This document shows positions 12,918 through 23,223 of a DNA stretch of 64,000 nucleotides, piece after piece. This DNA comes from Cryptomeria japonica (taxonomy: Eukaryota; Streptophyta; Pinopsida; Cupressales; Cupressaceae). The translations under genes were made by a program, and so were the position numbers. The notes beneath the pieces were generated by a model. The model was not told where the DNA came from. It saw nothing but the letters and a program-made list of their open reading frames with translations, and did no database searches. The stretch is from positions 159,214,849-159,278,848 of the forward strand of contig NC_081413.1 in the NCBI RefSeq assembly GCF_030272615.1, written 5' to 3'. Each line of letters begins with the position of its first letter. Within the stretch, counting starts at the first letter, position 1.

Positions 12918-13227
12918 TGTAATGTCCCCTTTTTAGCAGACATGGATTTTTGGATTATTAGCCTATCATTCCTGACCCTCGTAGGCTAATGAGGATGGTT
13001 AGAGGGTCTTTTGAGGATTGTTTCATCTCTAGCATTCAAAGATCTATGGATTTGGCCTTAGTTTAATATCATTTGGACTCCGTTTGCCATACTTACTATT
13101 TATAGTAAGTCAGAAGTAATAGAGATGGACCCTTTCTATTTTTAGAAAGTGTATTTGGTCACATGGGGAATTATGAGGAGAGACTCTTGCTTCAGACAAC
13201 AAGTTAAAATGTTATGTATTTAGGGAG
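12918..13227 (+). repeat. LTR-like fragment starting TGTAATGTCCCC
   Basis: The first bases match the start of the chromovirus 3' LTR at 59985 (TGTAATGCCCCC), and both carry GTAGGCTAAT shortly after. It cuts the chromovirus 5' LTR. No coding region follows in this orientation. It could be a truncated solo LTR. The right end is not defined, and I stop it where copia gag reading begins. Confidence 0.35.
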
Positions 13228-13583
13228 ATATTAATATTTTTGTGGCCAAAATAATATCAAATCATTAAATGATTAATTATAAATGAACAAGACTTAGTGA
13301 CATCACTTTTTCAAAGTTTTGATTTTTCCGTAGTCACCCTTTCACAAAAAGTCTCAAATGATGACATGACAAATTATGTACCCAACCGATTTGTAGTGGA
13401 ATAAAAGGAAGTGGCAAAGTATGAAAAGACACCAGTCAATTTAGACAAAATCAAGAATATGCATTCCTTACCAGTTTTCTCTTTCCCACAACTCACCAAT
13501 TGAGAATGCAAAGACTTGAACTTAACCAAATAGTCCTTAATAGTAGGAAATGGATCAATTGAGTGGATGCAAAATGAATGCAA
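13228..13583 (-). pseudogene. Copia gag N-terminal part (UBN2-like)
   Basis: The minus-strand frame contains 'TIKDYLVKFKSLHSQLVSCGK', then 'CIFLILSKLTG' and 'YFATSFYSTTNRLGT'. After one stop, 'SSFETFCERVTTEKSKL' follows. This order is typical of Ty1/copia Gag. The C-terminal half with the zinc knuckle appears to lie at 5958-6227, beyond the inserted chromovirus. Confidence 0.55.
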
Positions 13584-13599
13584 ATGGATTTCCTTAAAT

Positions 13600-15500
13600 A
13601 CTAAAACATATGAACAATTTATGAGAATGCATGTTTAGTTGGTTCACAACAATTAGTAGAATAGGTGACAAAAGAACAAATTTGAATTTGAAATTTATAA
13701 TTTTGAGGGTTGAATATGTGGTCATAGGATTGACCTTGCACCTACAAAAATGACAAAAGATGACATGACAATAAAATTTATGCATTAAATAAATTTATGA
13801 ATATAGTTGGTGCAATAAACACAGACTCTATAACTAGAAGTGTAGAAATGGATAAAATACAAATGAATGTATAAAAATATGTTGTATAAATGAAAGTTAA
13901 AGAAATGAGCCTAACTTCCATGGATCGAGGCTTCTTGAAAAAAATTAGTGGGTGTTGATAAGATTTTTTAAGAATAATTTTAAGGTGAATGTTCCCATGA
14001 GTTTTTTTTTTTTGTAGTTTAAGCTTAAAAATTTATAGAAATTGGTGGTTTGATGAATTTTATTATTTTGCATATTCAATTTAATAGAGTAAATAAATAT
14101 AACATAATAAAACAATTAATGGATTTGAATTATAAATCTCTAAATGATTGACATGCGTAAAAAAAAAATTTAAATTGTTATGACAATTTCTAGCCCACCC
14201 TAAATGCACTCGTATAAATCTTTCAACTAAAACATAGGGGTTGCTATTATTTAAGGAAAGATTCTAAATATTCCTAACATATCATTTTTGCTTCATGAAG
14301 CCTTGCTCCTTAAAAATAGATCTTGAAGCTCCCACAAGTCCCTACATAAGACCCCAAACTTATGCTATTTGTAAATATAATTATATTAAAACATTCTCCT
14401 AAAATAAATAAGAAACAAGAGCTGTGAGGCAGCATGAGTCCCTGCCTAGTGCCAAAAATAGGCAAAATTGATTTGTACAAATGCAGATGTTTGTGTAAAA
14501 CATGGGGGAGGATGTTATTTTATTTTATAATATTATACAAGAATATTAAATATTGATATTAAAAACAATAATAACATTAATTGAAAAATAAATTCAATAT
14601 TAACAAAAAAAATATTATATAAATTGAACATAAATACAATTAAATTCTTAAATAAATTAAATTTAAAAAATTAATACTATATAATTCAAGTAAAAAGTTC
14701 AAAATAAATTAAACTATATTAAAATTGATACAATTTACATTTTAACTTTTACATTAAAAAATACAAATAAAATCATAATAAAAAAGCTAAAAATACAAAA
14801 AAGGGAAAAAAGACATTACAAAGATTTAAAAAAAGTAAAAATTTCTTTATGTAATTTTTTATTATGATATCATACATAATATCAAATATTATTAAAAAAT
14901 AATAATTTATAATCTTTTTTTGTTTAATATAATAATTAAATTTTTCATAGACATAAGCTTAATAAAACTATGATATCATATAAATAAAACTAAGAATATA
15001 ACAAATTAAAAAACAAAATGTCTAAAATATCCTACAATGACCAATAAAAACGTCTAAATTTTTATTTTGTTTAAAAATAATGAAAATTTTCATATGGTGA
15101 AATATTTATCTCTAGTAATGTGGTTTGAAACGTTCAAATGCAATAGCTCCACCCAATTTCCAAAGTTCTCCTGAATTTCACCGTCTAAATGATTGTTGAC
15201 TAGGTCTAAATTGTATGCCCCCAATTTCTGTCGAATTTTTTGATATTACAGGGCTTTGGAAATAGCAGGAGGAATGTTACGTGTAGCAGGTTGAGGATGA
15301 AGTATACAATTTAAAGATTATGTTGATCTGGTGACGATTTAATTGCATACAGAGTTTTGACGGTGGAAGTAAAAAAAAAACATTTTGTTGGCCAATGTAG
15401 AAAAATACAAAGCATCATGGAGGAAGATGGGGGTCTTAATTCTCAGCACTGAGGCAAAGGAAGAGGAGTTGGGCAACAGGGGCAGGCAACATGATGGTAG
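13600..15500. other. Very AT-rich DNA without recognisable genes
   Basis: From about 13.8 to 15.1 kb the sequence is dominated by A/T runs, most extreme at 14.5-15.05 kb. No coding potential, structural RNA or element terminus was recognised. It could hold matrix-attachment-like or decayed transposon DNA, but nothing in the sequence decides this. Confidence 0.5.
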
Positions 15501-15516
15501 GATCGCGGAGCGACTT

Positions 15517-15713
15517 AATTAGATTTCAAATTTTAAATTTTTTAACATTAGAGAATCATCAAAATTTTTACCTATTCAAATTTGATTGGTCATCTATTTC
15601 TATTTTAAAGAAAAAATAAAAACCCAGAAAAAAATACATCAGCCAATTAAAAAAATGTAAAAAATAGAAAGAAAAATATATTAATAACGCCTATAGATAG
15701 GCGGGACTAATAA
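15517..15713 (+). repeat. Promoter-side direct repeat, copy 1
   Basis: About 197 bp repeated with few changes at 16066-16348. It includes a shared AGATTTCAAATTTTAAATTT start and a GC-rich palindrome, CGCCTATAGATAGGCG, at 15688-15703. It may be a MITE or other small non-coding element. Terminal repeats were not resolved. Confidence 0.75.
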
Positions 15714-16065
15714 TACACATAATAATTAGATTTATTTTTTTAATATAAATACTTGTATTTATTTTTTCATTTAATTTAATTTAAACAATCTAAAAAGCTG
15801 TACGTAGGAAGGGGAAATAATTCCTCTAGTTTGTCTTTGTGCAATACGGTACACAAAAATCCTTCTTGCGGATAAGCTTTCCAGCCTGGCAGCACGATCA
15901 TTAAAGATAGAATACAATTAATTATATTATTGTATTATCCCAAAATATATCCATTCACGGGTCCCACGAACTCATTTTACCTTTTCGGCATCTACTAAAA
16001 TAATATTAAAATAATCTTCGTCTTACCTACTATTTGTCACCCGCCGCATGATTTAACTCCGTGTG

Positions 16066-16348
16066 AATTAGATTTCAAATTTTAAATTTTTTAACATTAG
16101 AAAATCTTACTTAGTCAAATTTGATTGGTCATCTATTTCTATTTTAAAGAAAAAAACAAAAACCCCAGGAAAAAATACATCAGCCAATTAGAAAAATGTA
16201 AAAATAGAAAGAAAAATATATTAATAAATAAATTAAGATAAACTATAAAATAAACATTAGTATAAATGTCTCTCACGGATTTCAAAGCAAATTAATAGGC
16301 AGAGATGAAAACATTAGTCTCCGCCTATAGATAGGCGGGACTAATAAA
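16066..16348 (+). repeat. Promoter-side direct repeat, copy 2
   Basis: Second copy of the element at 15517-15713, with about 90 extra bases inserted before the terminal palindrome CCGCCTATAGATAGGCGG (16321-16338; 8-bp perfect stem, 2-nt loop). It lies 430 bp upstream of the candidate start codon of the host gene. Confidence 0.75.
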
Positions 16349-16383
16349 GAAAAATCTCTCCATATTTCTTTCCAGTTTTGGCT

Positions 16384-16474
16384 ATGGGGCTGATAGAACG
16401 CACAAGTCCCATAGTGTATTTATAAGATTAACTTATAAAATACACTATAAACGCACACATTCTATCCGCCCCAT
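16384..16474. repeat. 91-bp imperfect palindrome upstream of the gene
   Basis: Outer arms ATGGGGCTGATAGAA and TTCTATCCGCCCCAT pair with one mismatch. Inner arms ATAGTGTATTTATAAG and CTTATAAAATACACTAT pair almost fully around a short centre near 16429. It looks like a small foldback (MITE-like) element or a transcribed hairpin in the promoter or 5' UTR. Flanking T-rich tracts (16554-16606) are separate. Confidence 0.8.
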
Positions 16475-16553
16475 AGAGTGCATCCTTCTTTCAGACCACC
16501 TACATATGATCAAGCCCATCCAAACCTTTAGTACAATAATTATTTAAAATGGT

Positions 16554-16606
16554 TTTTATTTTTTATTTTTTTATTTTTTTATTTTTTTATTTTTAACTCC
16601 TGATCG
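16554..16606 (+). repeat. T-rich microsatellite (TTTTTTA-type)
   Basis: Runs of five to seven T interrupted by single A, 170 bp upstream of the candidate start codon. Confidence 0.85.
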
Positions 16607-16774
16607 TTTTTTCTATTTCAAATAACTTAAATGTTTTCAACTTCCCTCGTCGTCATCTGAGCTCTGGGTACCGTTGGTGGACCCGCTAAGTTCTAATATT
16701 TTGCCAGACGCTCCTCGAGAGTCGATCGCGTGACCTTGTCGAAACCCCCCCCCCTGGAGTAAGCTGCAACAACA

Positions 16775-16792
16775 ATGGGAACAGATCTCAGG
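16775..16792 (+). CDS. MSD1: Msd1/SSX2IP-like gene, exon 1 (start)
   Basis: A short first coding exon: ATG plus five codons (MGTDLR), ending at a GTAAAG donor in phase 0. It is chosen because splicing to 16947 keeps the frame open into the conserved exons. The start is the least certain part of the model: the ATG in exon 2 (16953) is an alternative, and an upstream exon could exist. Intron 1 would be 154 bp. Confidence 0.5.
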
Positions 16793-16946
16793 GTAAAGAA
16801 ATATCCTCTAGTTTTAACAAATTTAGCAATGCTGTATATTTTGTTGCTAAATTTGAAATAGAAGTTTTCTACTGTTTTTTTCCCCTCAATTAAATGAATG
16901 TTTCCTCTGACTTATTTTATTGGTTTATTTTATACTCTTTCTGAAG

Positions 16947-16975
16947 TCTTCAATGGAGCTCGGATACGGCCTAGG
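16947..16975 (+). CDS. MSD1: Msd1/SSX2IP-like gene, exon 2
   Basis: A 29-bp exon (SSMELGYGLG) between a TGAAG acceptor and a GTAAGT donor. It ends two bases into a Gly codon that is completed by the first base of exon 3. It contains an in-frame Met that could also serve as start. Intron 2 is 202 bp. Confidence 0.65.
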
Positions 16976-17177
16976 GTAAGTAGAAAACTTCCTTTTACCT
17001 AAATATCATCTTTTTAGAAGTACATTGCATTTTCAGCTACTTGATCTTTCGACCTGCATACGCCTTGCCAAGTTAAATGGATACAATATGAATTGTATTT
17101 TTTTTGACTTCTGTTACGGATGCGAACATATTTTATGATTAAAATGTTATATTATTGTTGCTTTTTTTTTCCTTCAG

Positions 17178-17289
17178 AGAATACACATTTGCAGATGCGA
17201 ATAATTTAGAGCATTGTGTAAAGTACCTGAACCAGACCTTGGTTATATATGGGTTTCCGGCGTCTCTGGACTTATTAACGAATGACCCC
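17178..17289 (+). CDS. MSD1: Msd1/SSX2IP-like gene, exon 3 (conserved N-terminal domain)
   Basis: Reads 'EYTFADANNLEHCVKYLNQT' followed by 'LVIYGFPASLDLLTNDP'. This corresponds to the N-terminal region of SSX2IP/ADIP proteins, where an acidic 'F..ADN.E.C..Y.N..L...GFP' pattern precedes the coiled coils. Splice signals are clean (TTCAG acceptor, GTAAGC donor, phase 0 end). SSX2IP, known as Msd1 in fission yeast and plants, works with WDR8 to anchor microtubules. A cytoplasmic, microtubule-associated role is inferred from the family. Intron 3 is 895 bp. Confidence 0.85.
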
Positions 17290-17730
17290 GTAAGCAAATT
17301 ACTTTTCACCTAGTTTCTTTTTGTTAAAGTTGCCTTTCCCAGTTTTCTTTTAAAGTCATTTAATGCACTTGTGTTTTCAAGTGTTTTTGGTTGTGATTTA
17401 TTTTGTAACATTTCCTTCTTGAAATAAAAGTATTTGGCAAATGTTGATCTAAGTTCTAGTTACCAGATTGGTGAAAAGAATGTTAATTTTGTCATTTTTG
17501 CCCCATTAAAAAGGCGCTGCAGTAATACGGTTTGAATTGTTGAACAATTTTGATGTTATTGAACTTTTTGAGGGCTGTGCAAAAGATATAAACTAGAATA
17601 ATCAGAATAATTTTCCTACAATTCAAAACAAAAAGCTACTCTGTAGGTCATGACCTATGCTCTGATAATCAGCTTGACAGAATGAATCATTTTTTTCCCT
17701 CTTAAATTGTCCATCTCTTACTAAATTTGC

Positions 17731-17816
17731 TCTTCTTCTTCTTTACCCTCTCCCTCTCCCCTTCACCCCCCGCACCCTCTCTCCCTCTGCCCACCCTGCC
17801 CCCGCCTCTTCTCCTT
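17731..17816 (+). repeat. Pyrimidine-rich (CT) tract in intron 3
   Basis: Almost uninterrupted C/T sequence (TCTTC, CCCTCTCC and CCCCC words). It is a low-complexity tract within the intron between exons 3 and 4. Confidence 0.8.
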
Positions 17817-18184
17817 GAGAATTCTCTTGCCTTGTCATTGAGATAAAATCCATTTAAGCATTTACAGCAAGAATCTTAGTAGAAGACACCTGTCTATGTA
17901 TCGTTCATAATAGAAGTTTGCATGCCCCAGTATATATGCGGGTTCATTTTCATGGCAGATTAGCGTTACAAGGTTGTTTACAATGCAATATTACAAGGGG
18001 TCACTATTAATCAAACCTGCTAGTAGATAGTTAAACCTAGTTCACTTAATTAAAAGGATGATTTGATGCCGTGTATTGCCTTTACAGTAAATGTTTCTTT
18101 CTTTGTGTTGTTTATGATATCTGAAGGTTGCATGTCTGCATATCATATTCTTGTAAGGTTTAATTTAAGGTTTGTGTTTAACAG

Positions 18185-18282
18185 GTCTCAGTAGCCCACA
18201 CATGCAATTGCATTTATGCTCTTTTACAGCAGCGGAAACGTGATATTGAGTTTCGAGAATCTTCTAATGAACAAAGACAAAG
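18185..18282 (+). CDS. MSD1: Msd1/SSX2IP-like gene, exon 4
   Basis: Reads 'VSVAHTCNCIYALLQQRKRD' then 'IEFRESSNEQRQ', with an AACAG acceptor and a GTAAAA donor. It ends two bases into an Arg codon completed by the first base of exon 5, 43.5 kb away. That exact phase match, plus the SSX2IP-like order of 'CLHELLLLQRK'-type sequence followed by coiled coil, makes the link across the giant intron convincing. Confidence 0.88.
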
Positions 18283-18289
18283 GTAAAAT

Positions 18290-19660
18290 CCATAAATTTG
18301 TTTTTGTAGGAGATATTGATATTGCTTTCCTTATATTTGTTTGACTTCTGATAACATATGCTGAAAGTGTGAACTCATTGAAGGTCAAACCATGTTAATA
18401 TCGTTTAATATATAATAATTGTCGAAGATTTCTAATCTCCTAGATTCATTAAGTTTTGTTTAGTGATAAAGTTTTCATTAATGCTAAATGGTAGAGCTTT
18501 CACCTCCGGAATTGCTTAAACCAATGCTGAACTAGTCAAATATGCTGTTGTCAATCTAAAAAAATAGCAACATTTTTTATTTTACAATAAAGTGGGAAAA
18601 GTATGGTGGCAAGCTCTTTGAGATATATTGTCCTTGCACATAAAGAGCAATTACAAACAATCAACAATACAAGTTGCCTAAAGAAGAAGAAAAAATCAAG
18701 ATAATCCTATATTTTTAAGTGTGTCAAGGCATTTGTCTAATTATGACACAACAAATCTATAGTTATATTAATATACGTACTTAAATACATACATATACAT
18801 ACAAACAAACACACACTGATAAAGTTTGACATTTCATAGACTAATTGTTACCACAAACAAACATAGGTTGGCTTACACGCCCAAAATAAGTTGTATTACT
18901 GACATCTCCCCATAAAATTTATTGGCAAGCTAAGACCATGACTGACAATTGCAAATAATTTTTTCACATCATAACTCCATAGTATTTGGATCAGGTTCTC
19001 ATGCTCTTGCAAAAGGCAATCTTTATTAATATGCATCTTCTCCAATCTGCATTGCACATCGTTAAATATAATAGTTTGATCTATATGTCCATCACTATGA
19101 TCATTGTCATCTTATTTACAGTCTTCAAGTTCTTCAAAATGTATATCTTATATTTGGTCAGGCTAATCTGCATCTAATTCCTGTTAGCTGTGTTCAGTGA
19201 TGCAATGGCTTTTTCCATTAAAGGAGTCCACTTCTTAGCAACAATTTTGTATCAACATTTGATATGAGTTTTTCTTCTACAGTGTTCACATGGATTTTTT
19301 TATTCTACTCTACAAAGTGATATATTGTTGTAGATATTGCTTTTTAAACAATGGTCATTTCTTGCTTCAAGGTCCGCATTTCACTATGTAATATGGTAGG
19401 TGTTCCTTGTTTGTCTTCATCTTATTGTTGAATTTCATCTTTCAAGTATTTCTCTTGAACTATAAGTGCCCAATTTGTTTTCCTCATAGCTTCAATTTCT
19501 TCCTTCTAACTAGAAGTAATAATTATGTTAGTGTGCCACTTCACATTTCATGCACTTCCTAATACTCATCATCAACAGTGGTCAGTAACTCAGTACTATT
19601 TTGCAACAATAGAGTGCAGGCTGCTTGTTATTAATATTGTACACATGTTTTACTGTTATG
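18290..19660. other. Intronic DNA, nothing recognised
   Basis: AT-rich sequence with no conserved frame, structured RNA or element terminus that I could recognise. Confidence 0.5.
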
Positions 19661-19668
19661 TGAAAGCA

Positions 19669-19815
19669 TTTTTTTTTTTTGCTTGGTAAAAGGCCGAAGC
19701 CATATTTTATTTAATGAATAAAATTACAATCTCTACTTAGTGCGGGCACCTAGGAAAGAGCGGAGAGGAGAAAACCTCCGGCCTTGCCCGGGACCTTAGG
19801 TCCAGTCTATTAAAA
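19669..19815 (-). repeat. LINE-type retroposon 3' end
   Basis: On the minus strand it ends with a GC-rich tail, then GGCTTCGGCCTTTTACC, AAGC and a 12-base A-run (poly-T at 19669-19680). The TTACC-RAGC-A(n) ending resembles that of the LINE fragment ending at 1007, so they may share a family. No ORF2 remains upstream. Confidence 0.55.
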
Positions 19816-20700
19816 TTCTACATCATTTATTGCATTACATATTTTCCTTTACAATCCCTTCATTCTGGGCGTAAAAAGGCCCTTCACAGGTAATATCTAT
19901 AATTTTCCTTGTGCTAACTTGCTTTCAGCCGTCTTCCTTGTGAACATTTGCCGCTTTTACCATATTTCCCTGCCTTCTGATTTACTCTGTCACTTACAAG
20001 ACAGATTCACAAGACAATCCTGCTGCAAACCACTTCATGAAGTGTTAGTGCTAAAGAGGAAAGAACTATTATCATCTCAGCAAGCTTCTGTTATATTTTC
20101 CACTATTGTTATTATAACCTAGGCTTCTTTTATATTAAGTCAGCACCAGGATCATATTGTTTGGCTATAATATGAAAGATTACCCAGGCTACAATAACAT
20201 TTGTGGAATAAACACTGGTCATCAAGAGACTGATAATAATACAACCCATCTGTCATGTTATTCATGAAATTACCTTAACATTCTAATCACAAAGGTGTCT
20301 TAATGCAAATGTTAGATTAAGCCAAATATGCAAGTGTTATGAAAATAGTTCCTGTCACTGCATTTTGAAGATGAATGTATGCGAGTGGCCTCAGGTCATA
20401 CCTGCTCAGTCATGTCTGCGAAGCTAATATAAGAGACCAACATTAGAGTATATGCCTGTTTGCAAGATCAATCCAGATTCTAAACTTCACTATTTCAGTA
20501 TATATGTCTTGTAAATAATCACCAAATCAGTAGCCTTGCCCTTATTTATCTATGATATAACAGAGTCATACGTTTCTAAGCCATCCTTATGTCAAAATGC
20601 ATTCATAAATATTCCTTTATGTAAAGTATACTATCTATAGATCCTTCTTCCCTATGTATTAGAGTACTTATATCTGCATCGGCAAAAAAAACAACCAAAA
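19816..20700. other. Intronic DNA, nothing recognised
   Basis: No convincing frame. The 67-codon plus-strand ORF at 19919-20122 has no recognisable features. Confidence 0.45.
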
Positions 20701-20708
20701 AAACTATG

Positions 20709-21380
20709 TTATGGAAATTTGTTATTCATCCTTATCATCTGCGACTTCCATGCAAGAAGCCTGTGTTTCCTCAGCCTCCATGTCGATGGGGTTTTTAGCT
20801 TGAAACTCCAACCCTCATCAACCATATAGCTTGTCCACCAATCTCCTTTTGGCTCTTTTACCACCCCAAGCCATTGTTTGAGGAACGTAATATTCCTTGT
20901 TATATCTGGTTGTTGCTGCCGGAAGAGTTTGTGGTCCGGAAGAATAGGCCTCTTAAAATCTATTTCGAGTGATTCTTCTTTGTCTATGGCTTCCGAAGCT
21001 CCGATGTAATCTTCCGGATAAGGGATATAGAGATTATCATCAACACATTTGATAGCCAGCTCTAGGTTAACCAGGTATTCGTTATTGAATATTAGCCTGC
21101 ACAATGAGATTGTGTCTGCCTTATCTTCTCCCATTGTGAATAATATGGCTGTAAACCCTACAGGGATGTCACTGTTGACTCGTTTCCTATGCTCTGTGTT
21201 CATAAGCTCATTTGCTAGAATCCTCTTGGTTGCATGAATGACGAAGTCATCCTCCGACCTCAGAATAACCGACCAACGTTTCTTAGATATCTCTCCCACA
21301 AAAGACATCTCACGCTTTTCTGGGCTCAAGCAAATACCGAAATCCATTTTTTTACAGAGATAAATTGTGAGTGTTACCAC
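20709..21380 (-). CDS. Unidentified 223-codon ORF, possibly element-derived
   Basis: An uninterrupted minus-strand ORF. The likely start is the second Met (MDFGICLSPEKREMSF), giving about 212 residues. It has no signal peptide or membrane segment. It carries charged stretches, an acidic 'CVDDNLYIPYPEDYIG' segment near the middle, and Trp-rich 'GDWWTSYMVDEGWSF' towards the end. In another frame the 3' end encodes an acidic tail (MEAEETQASCMEVADDKDE), so a frameshift near 20800 may have altered the C-terminus. I do not recognise the family. It lies inside the giant intron, opposite to the gene, next to a TA-rich block and the orphan LTR-gene homolog. It could be a transposon accessory ORF or a chance survivor. 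Confidence 0.4.
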   Translation of the reverse strand: MVTLTIYLCKKMDFGICLSPEKREMSFVGEISKKRWSVILRSEDDFVIHATKRILANELMNTEHRKRVNSDIPVGFTAILFTMGEDKADTISLCRLIFNNEYLVNLELAIKCVDDNLYIPYPEDYIGASEAIDKEESLEIDFKRPILPDHKLFRQQQPDITRNITFLKQWLGVVKEPKGDWWTSYMVDEGWSFKLKTPSTWRLRKHRLLAWKSQMIRMNNKFP

Positions 21381-21659
21381 TTAGATATAAAGGTTTTGCT
21401 AACCGGTACTCTCGGTAAATTAAGTTTCAACTCCGGTTGAGATAAGTTGTTTTGTGATGATTGCCTATTCACCTCATGCTATACAATATGATTATTATCG
21501 GATAAATCTGACAGATTTCCATCCCCATACTGCCTTGCTGTTTCGAATATATAAATGTTGATTACTTTCTCATGATTATCTGTTAGCCTTTCACTCTAGC
21601 GTTTCCAATGCATGATTGTTTTAAGCATTCGATCGATGCCTGTATGATAAGGCCTAACA

Positions 21660-22140
21660 TATGATGTATAATCATATATATATGTTATATATATATATGT
21701 CTATATATATATAGATATCTATATATATATATATCATATATGTGTGTGTGTGCGTGTATATGTATATGTCTCTATGTATATATATATGTTTAAATATATA
21801 CATATCTATATAGGTACATACATATATAATTGTATGCATATATAGATATGCATATTTATGTCTATATATATATATGCATATATATGTATGTATATATAAA
21901 TATAGGCATATATATATGTATTTGTGTATACAAGTATGAATATGTATATATTATATTGAGCAGCCCATTGGGAGCCAAAGGAGGGGTTATGATGATCTCA
22001 GCTCTGTGATTATTATTAGTGAGTATATATATGGATATATACGCATATATCTGTATATGTGTATATATATATATATTGATATCATATATATGCACGTATG
22101 CACATACAAGCATATAAGTATGAACATATATGTACATATT
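21660..22140. repeat. TA-rich dinucleotide block
   Basis: Long runs of (TA)n, TATATATGT and TGTGTGTG words, with one non-repetitive interruption (about 21957-22020). All frames in this block are artefacts of composition. Confidence 0.9.
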
Positions 22141-22236
22141 GTTAGTCCACCTGTAATTCTTTTCCCTTTTAAATATTCAAATTCGCGGTTTGCCTTTTGT
22201 GCCTTTACTTCCGTCGGGTCATTTGTTCTCCTCGTA

Positions 22237-22670
22237 CTTGAACCGTTGAACTCTTTCAAAAACAAGTTCAAAAGGTTCAAGGTTCAAAGCGCGTTTTGTA
22301 AAAGAGTCATTTGTGGTCTTTGTCGTCGTGTGAACAAGTGCGTTTTGTTTTTGGTTTTGAAGTTTTGAACCCGTTGAACAAAATCTTAAGTGGTTCAAAA
22401 GGTTCAAAGTTCAAAATGCCTTTTGTGAGTCGCAACAATGTATTGTTATTTGACCAGCGTGAGTCTTTATGTTTCGGGTTTATCTGCGGTCTTGAACCTT
22501 GAACCAAATCTCAAGTGGTTCAAAAGGTTCAAGGTTCATGTTTAATAGTCCTTTTCTTTTGTCGCTCGTTCCCGGTGTTGTTTTTTGTGCCGCCCTGTCA
22601 CTATTATATTTCTTAAGTGAACTTGAACCGATGAACCTTTTTGTCAAACGGTTCAAGGTTCATGGGTTCA
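22237..22670. repeat. Four hairpins at about 128-bp spacing
   Basis: Four inverted repeats built from GAACC/GGTTC words start at 22237, 22363, 22491 and 22622 (spacings 126, 128, 131). Left arms resemble CTTGAACC-GTTGAAC and right arms GTTCAAAAGGTTCAAG. Loops are about 12-14 nt. Sequence between hairpins is only loosely alike. They precede a broken ORF (23248 on) that is homologous to the ORF in the LTRs of the giant element, which is also preceded by a hairpin array. Confidence 0.85.
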
Positions 22671-23223
22671 TTTCAAACTAACTATAAAGCTTTTTGGTGG
22701 AAATGAAAGTGGCGCGACAAGAAGGAATATTCCCTTATTCGGCAAGTTAAAATTCTAAAAGTGGAAAGTAATCATGAGAAAATCAAAATACCTGTGCGGA
22801 AGTGATGGATAATTAAGAAAGTGTCAATATTGTGTCATTTCACCGTTATTTCGCACGCTTGGGTAAATCATGTTGAAGCATGTGTAGCTCTAAAGATCTT
22901 TATCTGTCCGATTGAAGGAAATGTGTATGAATTTATTTCCATATTTAAGAAGGTCACAACTGCCATACTTCAGTAAATTGGAGGCGCCAAAGGTAAAACC
23001 AGCTCTGTTCTCCGGAAGAATTTCCAATTTTCATGGTGTTAACAGGTAAGTTCAGTTGATTTCTCCTAAGTTGTGTTTCTTTGAGTTCTGAGGTTTTTAT
23101 CAGTATAGAAAAGGAAAATCTCTAAATTGTTGGGGTAGAATACTGTCTTCTTGTTAAAATTTCTTGGTTAAGGGGGTAAATAGTTAACACGAGGCCAGTG
23201 CTGCCGAAGCTTGGCCGAACCTC
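22671..23223 (+). promoter_or_regulatory. Leader region of the orphan ORF, candidate 5' intron
   Basis: Contains a strong donor, AACAG|GTAAGT, at 23045/23046. A candidate acceptor, GTCTAG, ends at 23231. The resulting intron of about 186 bp would parallel the 204-bp candidate intron in the LTR gene leader. CATATTTAAG near 22938 could be a TATA element. None of this is established. Confidence 0.35.

Noticed and set aside
21862-22368. Overlapping ORFs of 90-120 codons in the TA-rich block
   Set aside because: Tyr/Ile/His-rich translations are direct products of TATATA/CATATA repeats.
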